Source: Pantoea dispersa (GTDB taxonomy: Bacteria; Pseudomonadota; Gammaproteobacteria; Enterobacterales; Enterobacteriaceae). Taken from it: a stretch of 64,000 nucleotides of DNA. Shown here piece after piece: positions 23,395 through 33,530 of the stretch. A program made the translations under genes and the position numbers. The stretch spans positions 148,016 to 212,015 of the forward strand of contig NZ_SCKT01000005.1 of the NCBI RefSeq assembly GCF_014155765.1. The letters run 5' to 3'. Numbering within the stretch: the stretch's first letter is position 1; each line of letters starts with the position of its first letter. The notes beneath the pieces are model-generated. The model did no database searches, had not been told where the DNA came from, and saw only the letters and a program-made list of their open reading frames with translations.

Positions 23395-26253
23395 ATGTCG
23401 TTACCGTTACCGACGCTGATGCAGGCGCAGCTCGCCAGCGTGGCAGAACGTCTGGGCCTGCCGCTGACGGCGATCACACCGCAGCAGGCTGGCGCACTGA
23501 CCTTTAGTGACTTTATCGTGGACAACCTGCAGCAGCATCCGGCGTGGTGGCAACAGCTGCAGCAGCAACCGCCGCAGCCCGAAGAGTGGCAGCACTATGC
23601 GGCCTGGCTGGCAGCGGCGCTGCAGCCGGTAGATAACGAAGCCTCCCTGATGCGCGAACTGCGCCTGTTCCGCCGCCATATGCTGGTGCGCATCGCGTGG
23701 ATGCAGGCGCTGGAGCAGGCCAGCACCGGGCAGAGCCTGACGCAGCTCAGCACGCTGGCGGAAGTGCTGATTACCGCCGCGCGCGACTGGGTGTGGCAGG
23801 ATTGCTGTCGCGATTTCGGCACGCCGTGCAACGCCGCCGGCGAAGCGCAGCCGATGCTGATTCTGGGTATGGGCAAGCTGGGCGGCGGTGAACTCAACTT
23901 CTCTTCCGATATTGACCTGATCTTTGCCTGGCCGGAAAACGGCGTCACCCGCGGCGGCCGGCGCGAGCTCGACAACGCGCAGTTCTTTACCCGCATGGGG
24001 CAGCGCCTGATCAAGGTGCTGGATCAACCTACCGTCGATGGCTTTGTTTATCGCGTGGATATGCGCCTGCGCCCGTTCGGCGACAGCGGTCCGCTGGTGC
24101 TGAGCTTTGCCGCCCTGGAGGATTACTACCAGGAGCAGGGTCGTGACTGGGAGCGCTACGCGATGGTGAAAGCGCGCCTGATGGGCGACGACGGCGGCCA
24201 CTGGAGCCAGGAGCTGCAGCAGATGTTGCGCCCGTTCGTCTATCGCCGCTACATCGATTTCAGTGTGATCCAGTCGCTGCGTAACATGAAAGGCATGATT
24301 GCCCGCGAAGTACGGCGGCGCGGCCTGAAGGACAACATCAAACTCGGCGCCGGCGGCATTCGCGAAACCGAATTCATTGTCCAGGTGTTTCAACTGATTC
24401 GAGGTGGACGTGAGGGCTCACTTCAGCTGCGTTCGCTGCTGCCGACGCTGCAGGCCATCGGTGAGCTGGCACTGTTAATGCCGGAGCAGGTTGACCATCT
24501 GCGTGACGCCTACCTGTTTTTACGCCGGCTGGAGAATCTGCTGCAGAGCATCAACGATGAGCAGACGCAGACGCTGCCGGAAAATCCGCTCGATCGCCAG
24601 CGCCTGGCCTGGGCGATGGGCATGGCGGACTGGGCGACGCTGCTGGCACAGCTGGAACAGCACATGGCCGGCGTGCGCCACATTTTCGACGAGCTGATAG
24701 GCGATGATGCGCCGGATATCGACGATCAGCCGCAGCTGGCGGAGTTCGCCAGCCTGTGGCAGGACGCGCTGGAAGAGAGCGATTTGCTGCCGGTGGTACC
24801 GCAGCTGCAGGCGGAACAGCGCCATGCGCTGTATCGGGCGCTGAATGATTTCCGTCAGGATGTCAGTCGCCGCACCATCGGCCCGCGCGGCCGGCTGGCG
24901 CTCGATCAATTAATGCCGCGCCTGCTAAGCGAAGTGTGCGCGCGTGACGATGCCGATGTGGTGCTGGCGCGCCTGACACCGCTGCTGCTTGGCGTATTAA
25001 CGCGCAGCACCTATCTCGAGTTATTGACCGAGTATCACGGCGCGCTGCGTCATCTGATTCGCCTGTGTGGCGCTTCGCCGATGATTGCCAGCCAGCTGGC
25101 GCGCTATCCGCTGCTGCTGGATGAACTGCTCGATCCGGCCACGTTGTATCAGCCCACTGCCACCGATGCCTATCGTGATGAACTGCGCCAGTATCTGCTG
25201 CGCATTCCCACCGATGATGAAGAGCAGCAGCTGGAAGCGCTGCGCCAGTTCAAGCAGGCACAGCATCTGCGTATCGCCGCCGCCGACATCGCCGGAACCC
25301 TGCCGGTGATGAAAGTGAGCGATCACTTAACCTGGCTGGCGGAAGCGATCATTGAATCGGTGGTGCAGCAGGCGTGGCAGATGATGGTGCAGCGCTATGG
25401 TCGCCCTTCGCACCTCACCAGCGACAGCGAGCGCGGCTTCGCCGTGGTCGGCTACGGCAAACTGGGCGGCTGGGAACTGGGTTACAGCTCGGATCTCGAT
25501 CTGGTGTTTCTGCATGACTGTCCGGACGATGCCGAAACCGACGGTGAACGCGTTATCGACGGGCGTCAGTTTTACCTGCGTCTCGCCCAGCGCGTCATGC
25601 ATCTGTTCAGCACCCGCACCTCGTCCGGCATTTTGTATGAGGTGGACGCGCGCCTGCGCCCCTCTGGCGCGGCCGGCATGCTGGTCAGCACCTTTGCTGC
25701 CTTTGACGACTATCAGCGCCATGAAGCCTGGACGTGGGAACATCAGGCGCTGGTGCGCGCGCGCATCGTGTTTGGCGAACCGGCGCTGTGTGAGCGCTTC
25801 GATGCGATCCGGCGCGGTATTCTGTGCCTGCCGCGTGAAGGCGCGAAGCTGCAAACCGAAGTGCGTGAGATGCGTGAGAAAATGCGCGCGCACCTCAGTA
25901 ACAAGCACAAAGGCCGCTGGGAGATTAAAACCGATGAGGGCGGTATCACCGATATTGAATTCATTGCGCAGTATCTGGTCTTAGGTTACGCCGCCAGCCA
26001 GCCGGCGCTGACGCGCTGGTCGGATAACGTGCGCATTTTTGAACTGATGGCGCGCCACGGCATCATGGCTGATGAGGAAGCGCAGGCGCTGACGCACGCT
26101 TACGTCACGCTGCGCGATGCGCTGCACCATCTGGCGCTGCAGGAACTGCCGGGTCATGTCGATCCGGCATCGTTCGCTGACGAACGCGCCGTGGTGCACG
26201 CCAGCTGGCAGCGCTGGCTGGCCGCGAGCGACGCGGATGACACGGAGCAGTGA
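23395..26253 (+). CDS. glnE: Glutamine synthetase adenylyltransferase/deadenylase
   Basis: 952 residues (946 in E. coli), two nucleotidyltransferase domains. The N-terminal one (deadenylation) has [15 protein letters not shown] (~161) and the C-terminal one (adenylylation) has [15 protein letters not shown] (~692), each with the paired Asp of the family. Helical regulatory regions that bind PII lie between and after. It controls glutamine synthetase in response to nitrogen. Preceded by AGGGAGGGAAG at 23383, a strong ribosome site. Confidence 0.97.
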   Translation: MSLPLPTLMQAQLASVAERLGLPLTAITPQQAGALTFSDFIVDNLQQHPAWWQQLQQQPPQPEEWQHYAAWLAAALQPVDNEASLMRELRLFRRHMLVRIAWMQALEQASTGQSLTQLSTLAEVLITAARDWVWQDCCRDFGTPCNAAGEAQPMLILGMGKLGGGELNFSSDIDLIFAWPENGVTRGGRRELDNAQFFTRMGQRLIKVLDQPTVDGFVYRVDMRLRPFGDSGPLVLSFAALEDYYQEQGRDWERYAMVKARLMGDDGGHWSQELQQMLRPFVYRRYIDFSVIQSLRNMKGMIAREVRRRGLKDNIKLGAGGIRETEFIVQVFQLIRGGREGSLQLRSLLPTLQAIGELALLMPEQVDHLRDAYLFLRRLENLLQSINDEQTQTLPENPLDRQRLAWAMGMADWATLLAQLEQHMAGVRHIFDELIGDDAPDIDDQPQLAEFASLWQDALEESDLLPVVPQLQAEQRHALYRALNDFRQDVSRRTIGPRGRLALDQLMPRLLSEVCARDDADVVLARLTPLLLGVLTRSTYLELLTEYHGALRHLIRLCGASPMIASQLARYPLLLDELLDPATLYQPTATDAYRDELRQYLLRIPTDDEEQQLEALRQFKQAQHLRIAAADIAGTLPVMKVSDHLTWLAEAIIESVVQQAWQMMVQRYGRPSHLTSDSERGFAVVGYGKLGGWELGYSSDLDLVFLHDCPDDAETDGERVIDGRQFYLRLAQRVMHLFSTRTSSGILYEVDARLRPSGAAGMLVSTFAAFDDYQRHEAWTWEHQALVRARIVFGEPALCERFDAIRRGILCLPREGAKLQTEVREMREKMRAHLSNKHKGRWEIKTDEGGITDIEFIAQYLVLGYAASQPALTRWSDNVRIFELMARHGIMADEEAQALTHAYVTLRDALHHLALQELPGHVDPASFADERAVVHASWQRWLAASDADDTEQ

Positions 26254-26320
26254 GCCTGGCGGCTTCTATGCTATTATCCGCGCATTATTTTGACTGAACG
26301 TTGAAGTCTGGAGTCTCTGC

Positions 26321-27745
26321 ATGAAAGTAACACTGCCCGCGTTTGGCAAGGCCGCTGTGCTGGTTGTCGGCGATGTGATGTTAGACCGCTACTGGTACGG
26401 CCCGACCAGCCGGATCTCACCGGAAGCCCCGGTGCCGGTGGTTAAAGTGGATACCATTGAAGAGCGTCCGGGCGGCGCGGCCAACGTGGCGATGAATATC
26501 GCTGCACTCGGTGCGGACTCGCGCCTTATCGGCCTGACCGGTGCAGATGACGCTGCGCGCGTGCTGCGCGAAACGCTGGCGCAGGTGAAGGTTGAGTGCG
26601 ATTTCGTCGCCCTTGATAGCCATCCGACCATCACCAAGCTGCGCGTGCTGTCGCGCAACCAGCAGCTGATTCGCCTCGACTTTGAAGAGGGCTTTGAGCA
26701 GGTCGACCCGCAGCCGATTCACGATCGCCTGCGTCAGTCGCTGGCACAGGCGGGCGCGCTGGTGCTGTCTGATTATGCCAAAGGCGCGCTGAGCAGCGTG
26801 CAGACCATGATTCAGCTGGCGCGTGCGGCGCAGGTGCCTGTACTGATCGACCCGAAAGGCACCGATTTTGAACGCTATCGCGGCGCGACGCTGCTGACGC
26901 CCAATCTGTCCGAGTTCGAAGCGGTGGTGGGCAAGTGCAAAAGCGAAGAGGAGATTGTCAGCCGCGGTATGCAGCTGATTGCCGATTACGATCTCTCCGC
27001 GCTGCTGGTGACGCGTTCGGAAAACGGGATGACGCTGCTGCAGCCGGGCAAAGCGCCGCTGCATCTGCCCACTCAGGCGCAGGAAGTGTATGACGTCACC
27101 GGTGCCGGCGATACGGTGATCGGCGTGCTGGCCGCAGTGCTGGCTGCCGGTGAAAGTCTGGAGGATGCCTGCTTCCTCGCCAATGCTGCGGCTGGCGTGG
27201 TGGTCGGCAAGCTCGGGACTTCAACCGTCAGTACCGTGGAGCTGGAGAATGCGATTCACGCGCGGCCGGACAGCGGCTTTGGCGTGATGACCGAAGCCGA
27301 GCTGAAAGTGGCGGTGGCGCAGGCGCGCCAGCGCGGTGAGAAAGTAGTGATGACCAACGGCGTGTTCGACATTTTACACGCCGGCCATGTCTCTTACCTG
27401 GCCAACGCGCGCAAACTGGGCGATCGCCTGATCGTGGCGGTCAACAGCGATGCTTCCACCAAACGTCTTAAGGGCGAAACCCGCCCGGTGAACCCGCAGG
27501 AAAACCGCATGATCGTGCTGGGTGCGCTGGAAGCCGTAGACTGGGTGGTGCTGTTTGAAGAGGATACGCCACAGCGGCTGATTGCCGAAGTGCTGCCGGA
27601 TCTGCTGGTGAAAGGCGGTGATTATAAGCCGGAAGATATCGCGGGCAGTAAAGAGGTGTGGGCCAACGGCGGTGACGTGCGGGTGCTCAACTTTGAAGAC
27701 GGTATCTCCACCACCAACATCATCAAAACCATTCGCAATCAGTAA
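26321..27745 (+). CDS. hldE: Bifunctional heptose kinase / adenylyltransferase HldE
   Basis: 474 residues (477 in E. coli). The N-terminal ribokinase-type domain phosphorylates heptose-7-phosphate: [13 protein letters not shown] (~48), and the catalytic [11 protein letters not shown] with base Asp (~256-266). The C-terminal cytidylyltransferase-like domain has [16 protein letters not shown] (~346, with HxGH) and makes ADP-heptose for the LPS inner core. It is the third gene after ygiF-glnE, with 67 bases between glnE and hldE. Confidence 0.97.
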   Translation: MKVTLPAFGKAAVLVVGDVMLDRYWYGPTSRISPEAPVPVVKVDTIEERPGGAANVAMNIAALGADSRLIGLTGADDAARVLRETLAQVKVECDFVALDSHPTITKLRVLSRNQQLIRLDFEEGFEQVDPQPIHDRLRQSLAQAGALVLSDYAKGALSSVQTMIQLARAAQVPVLIDPKGTDFERYRGATLLTPNLSEFEAVVGKCKSEEEIVSRGMQLIADYDLSALLVTRSENGMTLLQPGKAPLHLPTQAQEVYDVTGAGDTVIGVLAAVLAAGESLEDACFLANAAAGVVVGKLGTSTVSTVELENAIHARPDSGFGVMTEAELKVAVAQARQRGEKVVMTNGVFDILHAGHVSYLANARKLGDRLIVAVNSDASTKRLKGETRPVNPQENRMIVLGALEAVDWVVLFEEDTPQRLIAEVLPDLLVKGGDYKPEDIAGSKEVWANGGDVRVLNFEDGISTTNIIKTIRNQ

Positions 27746-27755
27746 ACACGTAGCC

Positions 27756-27775
27756 GGCGGGAGCGAACTCCCGCC
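27756..27775. terminator. Hairpin between hldE and ubiK
   Basis: GGCGGGAG, loop CGAA, CTCCCGCC: a perfect 8-base GC stem between converging genes. No T run follows on either strand, so termination may be partial or depend on other factors. Confidence 0.5.
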
Positions 27776-27784
27776 GCGTAAACC

Positions 27785-28090
27785 TTATTGAGGCGTATCG
27801 ATTTTGCCTGCCGGATCTGGCGTGATCACCGCCGGAGCCGGGGCCGCCGGACTTTCACTTTCCAGCTTCGCCAGACGCTGCTCCAGCGCCGCCAGTTTTT
27901 CACGCGTGCGCAGCAAAACCTGGGTCTGCACGTCAAACTCTTCACGATTAACCAGATCCATGCGGGTTAACTGCGCCTGCAATACCTGACGAATTTTCTT
28001 TTCCACATCGTCGCCAAAGTCGCGAATACCTTTTGGCATCGCTTCGTGCACCTGGCGCGCCAGTTGTTCAATTTTTTTCGTGTCGATCAT
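27785..28090 (-). CDS. ubiK: Ubiquinone biosynthesis accessory factor UbiK (YqiC)
   Basis: 101 residues. It starts [19 protein letters not shown] and has a coiled-coil membrane-fusogenic helix ([15 protein letters not shown] and [15 protein letters not shown]), then a Pro/Ala-rich tail with no folded look. In E. coli and Salmonella UbiK binds UbiJ and supports the aerobic ubiquinone complex. The position upstream of ribB and divergent from it is conserved. Confidence 0.9.
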   Translation of the reverse strand: MIDTKKIEQLARQVHEAMPKGIRDFGDDVEKKIRQVLQAQLTRMDLVNREEFDVQTQVLLRTREKLAALEQRLAKLESESPAAPAPAVITPDPAGKIDTPQ

Positions 28091-28226
28091 GGTTGTTTCC
28101 TGGTTACGGTGGCTGATAACAGCGCGTGTTCCGACTCATCAAACATTAAGTGTAATGCCAGAAACGAAAAGGTTAAACCCGAAATCCGCAACGCATGAAG
28201 TGCAAAAGCATTTGCACTTTTGTTGA

Positions 28227-28255
28227 TTGCCCGACCAGGTGATTGGCGCTATAGT
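28227..28255 (+). promoter_or_regulatory. Promoter of the FMN riboswitch-ribB unit
   Basis: -35 TTGCCC (28227-28232), 17-base spacer, -10 TATAGT (28250-28255). The start point would be near 28262, just before the aptamer. Confidence 0.6.
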
Positions 28256-28265
28256 AATTTCGCTT

Positions 28266-28412
28266 ATTCTCAGGGCGGGGCGAAATTCCCCACCGGCGGT
28301 AAATCAGCTTCGGCTGAAAGCCCGCGAGCGCTTTCGCTGTAAAGTGAAAGGTCAGCAGATCCGGTGTAATTCCGGGGCCGACGGTTAAAGTCCGGATGGG
28401 AGAGGGTAACGA
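28266..28412 (+). ncRNA. FMN riboswitch (RFN element)
   Basis: Contains the conserved RFN words: TTCTCAGGGCGGGG at the start, ATTCCCCACCGGCGGT, the AGCCCGCGAGCGC region, GGTCAGCAGATCCGGTG, ATTCCGGGGCCGACGGTTAAAG, and a closing GGATGGGAGAGGGTAAC. It lies about 110 bases before ribB, and FMN binding should lower expression by termination or by sequestering the ribosome site. Downstream sequence to 28520 probably holds the expression platform. Confidence 0.95.
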
Positions 28413-28520
28413 CATCAGCCGGGCTGCGCCCGCGTCACGTTATTGCCATGTGTTTTCTACGCACTCCTAAGCTCGCCCTGGTTCTGGTAACTCATATTTT
28501 ATTAATAAGGTTTTTTTACC

Positions 28521-29177
28521 ATGAATCAGACGCTTCTTTCTGAATTTGGCACGCCGGAACAGCGTGTAGAACGCGCCATCGATGCGCTGCGCAACGGGCG
28601 CGGCGTGATGGTGCTGGACGATGAAAATCGCGAAAACGAAGGCGATATGATCTTCGCCGCCGAAACCATGACCGTGGAACAGATGGCGCTGAGCATTCGT
28701 CACGGCAGCGGCATTGTCTGCCTGTGCATTAACGAAGCGCGCCGCCAGCAGCTGGATCTGCCGATGATGGTAGAGAACAACACCAGCTCTTACGGCACCG
28801 GTTTTACCGTGACCATTGAAGCGGCCAGCGGCGTGACGACCGGCGTATCGGCCTCCGACCGTATTACCACCATCCGCGCGGCGATTGCCGATGACGCTAA
28901 ACCGTCCGATCTGAATCGTCCCGGCCACGTATTCCCGCTGCGCGCGCGCGACGGCGGCGTGCTGGCGCGCGGCGGCCACACCGAAGCGACGCTCGATCTG
29001 GTGACGCTGGCGGGCTTCAAACCTGCGGGTGTGCTGTGCGAACTGACCAATGATGACGGCAGCATGGCGCACGCGCCGGAAGTAATTGCGTTTGCGAAGC
29101 AGCACGCCATGCCGGTGGTGACCATTGAAGACCTGGTGGCCTGGCGCCGCCAGCATGAAACCCGTCAGGCCAGTTAA
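28521..29177 (+). CDS. ribB: 3,4-dihydroxy-2-butanone-4-phosphate synthase
   Basis: 218 residues (217 in E. coli). It converts ribulose-5-phosphate to the four-carbon unit of riboflavin. Family features: [10 protein letters not shown] (~34-43) with acidic metal ligands, GGHTEATVDL-like [10 protein letters not shown] (~152-161), and a final [12 protein letters not shown]. Preceded by an FMN riboswitch, a standard arrangement in this group. Confidence 0.97.
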   Translation: MNQTLLSEFGTPEQRVERAIDALRNGRGVMVLDDENRENEGDMIFAAETMTVEQMALSIRHGSGIVCLCINEARRQQLDLPMMVENNTSSYGTGFTVTIEAASGVTTGVSASDRITTIRAAIADDAKPSDLNRPGHVFPLRARDGGVLARGGHTEATLDLVTLAGFKPAGVLCELTNDDGSMAHAPEVIAFAKQHAMPVVTIEDLVAWRRQHETRQAS

Positions 29178-29190
29178 GCCGACGTGAAAT

Positions 29191-29226
29191 AAATAAGGCC
29201 GGATGTGATGCATCCGGCCTTATTTT
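29191..29226. terminator. Bidirectional terminator after ribB
   Basis: AAATAAGGCCGGATG, loop TGATG, CATCCGGCCTTATTTT: 15-base symmetric arms, giving T runs on both strands for ribB and the converging cell-wall hydrolase gene. Confidence 0.88.
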
Positions 29227-29230
29227 ATGA

Positions 29231-29614
29231 TTAACGGCTGGCGTAAAAAACGTGATTGCCTATCACCACGGTACGCTGGAAGGCGTGGCGCCACGCCGGT
29301 CTGGCGCTGTGCGCATGAAAGAAGGTCGCGCCCTTTGTCACATCCGCCAGCTTACCCTCGACAATCCGCTGGGCCAGGCGCTGCGCGCGCTGCCAGCTTT
29401 TGTCATGCTGCGGCGGATGGCGATGGGGATGTTTGTGCAGAGACGTCCAGGAGAACTGTTTGGGTGCGTACACCACCGGACAGATCTCTTTGACGTCCCA
29501 GTTAGCCCGGTTCATGGTGACAGTGCCGACGGCAATCTGTCCCTTTACCGGTTCGCCGCGCGCTTCATGATAGATATTCATCGCCAGGCATAAAATGGCT
29601 CCCTGAATTAACAT
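29231..29614 (-). CDS. SleB-type cell wall hydrolase
   Basis: 127 residues from the ATG at 29614, which follows GTGGAGTG; the frame extends to 29677 without a ribosome site. The Hydrolase_2 (SleB) fold is shown by LAMNIYHEARGEPVKGQIAV, with catalytic Glu in EARGEP, then VTMNRA and QFSWT (~60). It is a short lytic transglycosylase-like enzyme that cuts peptidoglycan; such proteins in enterobacteria may be cytosolic or exported, and this one begins with a hydrophobic stretch rather than a clear signal peptide. Function in this organism is not deducible. Confidence 0.8.
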   Translation of the reverse strand: MLIQGAILCLAMNIYHEARGEPVKGQIAVGTVTMNRANWDVKEICPVVYAPKQFSWTSLHKHPHRHPPQHDKSWQRAQRLAQRIVEGKLADVTKGATFFHAHSARPAWRHAFQRTVVIGNHVFYASR

Positions 29615-29758
29615 AACACTCCACTGCTTTCTAAGAGTCGCGTGGAGTGTAATGAGCCCGCCGTCGGGTGTTAACAAGACCCGTCTCGACTACGCCTTAA
29701 CAAGACTAAGTCGTTGAGAGTTAAGGCCGAAGTGGTGATGAATAAGACGAATCTCGCG

Positions 29759-30526
29759 TCAGCCTACCCCGCTGGTTTGCAGCAACGTCAGGCTCAGACC
29801 CATCACCGTCATGCCGCACAGCACGCCGTAGCTGGGATTGTTATGCGGATCGATTTCGCGCGCCAGCGGCATCAGTTCATCCACGGACAGCGCCACCATA
29901 ATGCCCGCCACCGCCGCCATAATCGCCGCAATCATCACCGGTGAGACCGCCGGCCCCAGCAGCAGAAAGGCGATGATGCCACCAAGAATCTCCGCCATGC
30001 CGGACAGGCAGGCCCAGAACAGCGCTTTGGCTTTCGAGCCGGTGGCGGCGTACATCGGTCCGGCCACCGCCAGCCCTTCCGGAATATTGTGGATCGCGAC
30101 GGCCAGTGCGATGCCCAGCCCCAGCTCCATATCGCTGCTGGCAGTGACAAAGGTGGCAATGCCTTCGGGAAAGTTATGCAGGCTGATACCGAGCGTCAGC
30201 AGGATCGCGGTACGTTTCAGGTTGGTGGGGCGGCGATTGACCGCCATCAGATCCTGCGGATGCTGGTGCGGCAGCAGGCGATCCATGGCGAAATAACCCA
30301 GTAAGCCGAGCATGAACATGCCGTAGCCAAGCACCGGCGACATTCCTTCCGCATGCAGCGCGGCGGGCAGCATTTCCATCAGGGAAATCAGCAGCATGAT
30401 GCCGGCGGCAAAGCCGAGCGCAAAGGCCAGTACGCGGTTCGACGGCTTTTGACCGAGCACGCCAAAAATCGCGCCGACGAAAGTGGCACCGCCAGCCAGG
30501 ATGGTTAGCAGCAAAGGTACTGACAT
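29759..30526 (-). CDS. zupT: ZIP-family zinc transporter ZupT
   Basis: 255 residues (257 in E. coli), with eight membrane spans. The two metal-binding helices are clear: SLHNFPEG (~117-124) and IHNIPEG (~146-152). It imports zinc and, less well, other divalent metals. A Fur-like sequence lies just upstream of the start (30537-30555), which is unusual for a gene described as constitutive in E. coli, as I recall. Confidence 0.94.
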   Translation of the reverse strand: MSVPLLLTILAGGATFVGAIFGVLGQKPSNRVLAFALGFAAGIMLLISLMEMLPAALHAEGMSPVLGYGMFMLGLLGYFAMDRLLPHQHPQDLMAVNRRPTNLKRTAILLTLGISLHNFPEGIATFVTASSDMELGLGIALAVAIHNIPEGLAVAGPMYAATGSKAKALFWACLSGMAEILGGIIAFLLLGPAVSPVMIAAIMAAVAGIMVALSVDELMPLAREIDPHNNPSYGVLCGMTVMGLSLTLLQTSGVG

Positions 30527-30536
30527 GATGGGCTCC

Positions 30537-30555
30537 TTAATGATAATGATTACCA
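30537..30555 (-). promoter_or_regulatory. Possible Fur-type box upstream of zupT
   Basis: On the minus strand, CTGGTAATCATTATCATTA (30555-30537) matches the AT-rich hexamer repeats of the Fur box (ATCATTATCATT). It is 11 bases above the zupT ATG. Zur recognises a related sequence, so metal-dependent control by either is possible. Confidence 0.45.
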
Positions 30556-30727
30556 GTTACAATATAGTTAACCCCATAAAATATCGAGTTATTTAGCGTA
30601 AAGTTATGTCGGCAAAATCTTGTTCAAATTTGCTGATAAACATCATCACGCTTATCAGCGTTTTTCCCCTGGCGAAAGCGCGTATCGTGACAGTCATTAA
30701 CGCGATCCCGACGCCAGAGGATGAATA

Positions 30728-31507
30728 ATGACCCGCATGCCCGCTCTGTTTCTCGGCCACGGCAGCCCGATGAACGTATTAGAAGACAACCGTTATACCC
30801 GCGTATGGCAGCAGCTGGGCGAAACCCTGCCGCGTCCGCGCGCTATTCTCGCCATCTCGGCGCACTGGTACACGCGCGGTACGGCGGTGACGGCGATGAG
30901 CAATCCGCGCACCATCCATGATTTTGGAGGCTTCCCGCAGGCGCTGTTCGACGTGCGCTATCCGGCGCCGGGTTCGCCAGCGCTGGCACAGCGCGTTATC
31001 GATCTGCTGGCGCCGGTGGCGGTGCAGGCCGATCAGCAGTGGGGCTTTGATCACGGCTCGTGGGGCGTGCTGGCGAAGATGTATCCACAGGCAGACATTC
31101 CGCTGATTCAGCTCAGTATTGATGGCACCCAGCCGGCGGCGTGGCATTTTGCGCTGGGACGTAAACTGGCGGCGCTGCGTGACGAAGGCGTGATGCTGGT
31201 GGCCAGTGGCAACGTGGTGCATAACCTGCGCATGATTCGCTGGCAGGGCGCGGAAAGCGCTTATCCGTGGGCGGAGAGCTTCAACCAGTTTGTGCGCGAT
31301 AATCTGGACTACGAAGGCGAGGCGGTGCAGCATCCGCTGGTGAATTATCAGCAGCATGAAGGCGCGCAGCTGGCTAACCCGACGCCGGAGCACTATCTGC
31401 CGCTGCTGTATATTCTCGGCGCGCGTGCTGAAGGTGAGGCGGTGAGCATCCCGGTGGAAGGCATGGAGATGGGTTCGATCAGTATGCTGTCAGTGCAGGT
31501 TGGCTGA
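30728..31507 (+). CDS. ygiD: 4,5-DOPA-extradiol-dioxygenase-like protein YgiD
   Basis: 259 residues of the LigB/DODA family. It begins MTRMPALFLGHGSPMN, with the HGSP metal ligand, and has SAHWY (~46) and FDHGSWG (~107). E. coli YgiD opens the DOPA ring at the 4,5 bond in vitro; the natural substrate is unknown. Next to zupT but transcribed in the opposite direction. Confidence 0.92.
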   Translation: MTRMPALFLGHGSPMNVLEDNRYTRVWQQLGETLPRPRAILAISAHWYTRGTAVTAMSNPRTIHDFGGFPQALFDVRYPAPGSPALAQRVIDLLAPVAVQADQQWGFDHGSWGVLAKMYPQADIPLIQLSIDGTQPAAWHFALGRKLAALRDEGVMLVASGNVVHNLRMIRWQGAESAYPWAESFNQFVRDNLDYEGEAVQHPLVNYQQHEGAQLANPTPEHYLPLLYILGARAEGEAVSIPVEGMEMGSISMLSVQVG

Positions 31508-31512
31508 CACCT

Positions 31513-31537
31513 GTGCCGCCCGCAGACCGGGCGGCAC
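31513..31537. terminator. Hairpin between ygiD and ygiC
   Basis: GTGCCGCCCG, loop CAGAC, CGGGCGGCAC: perfect 10-base GC stem in the gap between converging genes. No T run, so not a complete intrinsic terminator. Confidence 0.45.
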
Positions 31538-31542
31538 GTGCA

Positions 31543-32706
31543 TTACTCAATAAATGTGTGCGGATAGAAACGCGACAGATCCTGGGTGATCAGCGCACGA
31601 TCTTCGCGCAGACCGATACCGGCAGGCTGATCGTCAATCAGCCAGCTGCCAATCAGCGTATAGCTGTCACCAAACTTCGGCAGCTGCCAGAACTGCTGGA
31701 CGATCATGCCCTCTTCGCCATAGGGGCCGTCGGCGCGCGCGATTTCCTGACCGTTTTCCACGATAGTGATATTGGCACCTTCGCGGGAAAACAGCGGTTT
31801 CACCACATATTTTTCCATCTGCGGCGCGCTGGCATCATCGGCAAACCAGGCGGGCAGCAGGTTAGGATGATTGGGGAACATCTCCCACAACAGCGGTAAC
31901 AGCGCTTTGTTGGAGAGAATGCTTTTCCACGCCGGCTCCAGCCAGCGCACGCCGGCATCGGCCAGCTTGGTCGAGAACATCTCGCGCAGCATGAATTCCC
32001 ACGGATAGAGCTTGAACAGGTTGCTGATCACCTGATCGTGCTGATCGGTAAACTGACCTTTTTCGCCCAGCCCGATCTCATCAATGTAGAGAAATTCACT
32101 CGGCAGACCGGCTTCAGTGGCGCAATCCTGCAGATACTGTACCGTGGCGCGATCCTCTTCCGTATCGCGGCAGCAGGCAAAGTGCAGCCAGTTAAAACCG
32201 TGCTGCTGGTGCAGCGTGGCGAAGCGCTCAATCAACTGCTCCTGCAGGCTGTTGAATTGATCGCTGCCCTGCGGCAGGTTGCCGGCGTTGAGCTGATCCT
32301 CCAGCCAGATCCACTGGAAAAACGCCGCTTCGTACAGCGAGGTTGGCGTATCGGCGTTGTTCTCCAGCAGCTTGATCTCGCCTGTGCCATCCCACGCCAG
32401 ATCGAGGCGTGAATAGAGCGAGGGCTGACGCTGCTGCCAGGATTCGCGCACGAAATCCCAGGTGTGTTTCGGAATGCAGAAACGGGTGAGCAGCGCTTCG
32501 CTGTTCACCACTTTTTCTACCGCCTGCAGGCACATCTGGTGCAGTTCAGCGGTGGCCGCTTCCAGCTGTTCAATCTGCGCCAGCGTAAACTGGTAATAAG
32601 CGTCTTCGCACCAGTAGGGTTCGCCATACATGGTGTGAAACTGAAAGCCGTACTCGGTCGCCTTTTCGCGCCAGTTCGGACGTTCGCTGATAGCAATACG
32701 TTGCAT
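31543..32706 (-). CDS. ygiC: Glutathionylspermidine synthase-like ATP-grasp protein YgiC
   Basis: 387 residues. GspS-type ATP-grasp fold: [23 protein letters not shown] near the N-terminus, [21 protein letters not shown] (~114) and [13 protein letters not shown] (~300) with ATP and Mg residues. It lacks the amidase domain of full glutathionylspermidine synthase, so it is a ligase of unknown product. ygiB lies 8 bases upstream on the same strand, the two being a conserved pair linked to tolC. Confidence 0.93.
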   Translation of the reverse strand: MQRIAISERPNWREKATEYGFQFHTMYGEPYWCEDAYYQFTLAQIEQLEAATAELHQMCLQAVEKVVNSEALLTRFCIPKHTWDFVRESWQQRQPSLYSRLDLAWDGTGEIKLLENNADTPTSLYEAAFFQWIWLEDQLNAGNLPQGSDQFNSLQEQLIERFATLHQQHGFNWLHFACCRDTEEDRATVQYLQDCATEAGLPSEFLYIDEIGLGEKGQFTDQHDQVISNLFKLYPWEFMLREMFSTKLADAGVRWLEPAWKSILSNKALLPLLWEMFPNHPNLLPAWFADDASAPQMEKYVVKPLFSREGANITIVENGQEIARADGPYGEEGMIVQQFWQLPKFGDSYTLIGSWLIDDQPAGIGLREDRALITQDLSRFYPHTFIE

Positions 32707-32714
32707 GCGCGGGC

Positions 32715-33389
32715 TTAGCCTCCCAGCGAGCGGCTGCCGGTGCTGGTGGCACTGCTGCGCTGCATGGTGTTCTGTTTGGCTACCGTCTCACCAAAGCCGC
32801 CACGGGTGATGGTGGACGTAGTGGCCGGTTTTGGCGCCAGCGCGGTTTTCGGCACGTTTACCGTCCGGCCCGAGGTGCCCGCACCGTAGTTCTTGCCGGA
32901 AGCATCAACAAACTGGCCGTTAGCCGGGCTGTTAGGGGTTTTTGGCGAGAACAGTGGCTGCTGCGCAAAGCCAGCGCCGCCGCCCATCAGGCGACCCATC
33001 ATGTAGCCGGCCATCAGAGGCATCCAGAAGCTGCCGCTCTGCTGCGCTTCAGCGTTGTTCGCCGTGGTACCGACGCCCGCCTGTGCCGGGGTTTGCTGAC
33101 ACTGGTTTTCGCCGAATTCCGCGACACAATCTTCACGCGTGGCGTATTTTGGCGCGGTGCGCTCAGCCTCTTTCAGCGCGTTGTTGTAAGCGGTGGTGCA
33201 CTGGGCGCTCTGGCCCGGATTGGCTTTCGCACAATCATCGGCGTTCTGGTACATCGAAACCGTTTCATCGCTCTGTTCGCAGCCTGCCAGCATAAACACG
33301 GCGGTGACCGCCAGTGCGACCGGCGTTAAATGGCGTGCCTGCCAGCTTTTACGGAAAGCGGCATGACGAATATTTTTTGTCCGTTTCAT
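32715..33389 (-). CDS. ygiB: YgiB, UPF0441 lipoprotein-like protein
   Basis: 224 residues from the ATG at 33389 ([12 protein letters not shown]), close to E. coli (223); the ORF start nine bases further upstream is less likely. A signal-anchor stretch ([14 protein letters not shown], ~24-37) ends in a lipobox-like LAGC with Cys for lipid attachment. The rest is Gln/Gly/Ser-rich with several Cys and a C-terminal [13 protein letters not shown] tail. Function unknown; transcribed with ygiC downstream of tolC. Confidence 0.9.
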   Translation of the reverse strand: MKRTKNIRHAAFRKSWQARHLTPVALAVTAVFMLAGCEQSDETVSMYQNADDCAKANPGQSAQCTTAYNNALKEAERTAPKYATREDCVAEFGENQCQQTPAQAGVGTTANNAEAQQSGSFWMPLMAGYMMGRLMGGGAGFAQQPLFSPKTPNSPANGQFVDASGKNYGAGTSGRTVNVPKTALAPKPATTSTITRGGFGETVAKQNTMQRSSATSTGSRSLGG

Positions 33390-33499
33390 TATCTTCATCC
33401 TGTGCCCAAAGGTGGGGCTTAGGATAGGTGATGAGTGGTGGAAAATGAAGCGGGAAGCCGGGTGGCAAGGGGATCTTTACGTTGTTATACGTTTGAATG

Positions 33500-33524
33500 C
33501 GAAAGGGGCCGCAAGCGGCCCCTT
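33500..33524 (-). terminator. tolC terminator
   Basis: AAGGGGCCGC, 2-base loop AA (or CAAG), GCGGCCCCTT: 10-base stem just after the tolC stop, with a short T run on the minus strand. Confidence 0.75.
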
Positions 33525-33530
33525 GAAGGC

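Noticed and set aside
23407-24393. A 328-codon open frame on the minus strand inside glnE
   Set aside because: It is antisense to a well-supported glnE and has low-complexity Gln/Arg-rich sequence typical of shadow frames in GC-rich genes.
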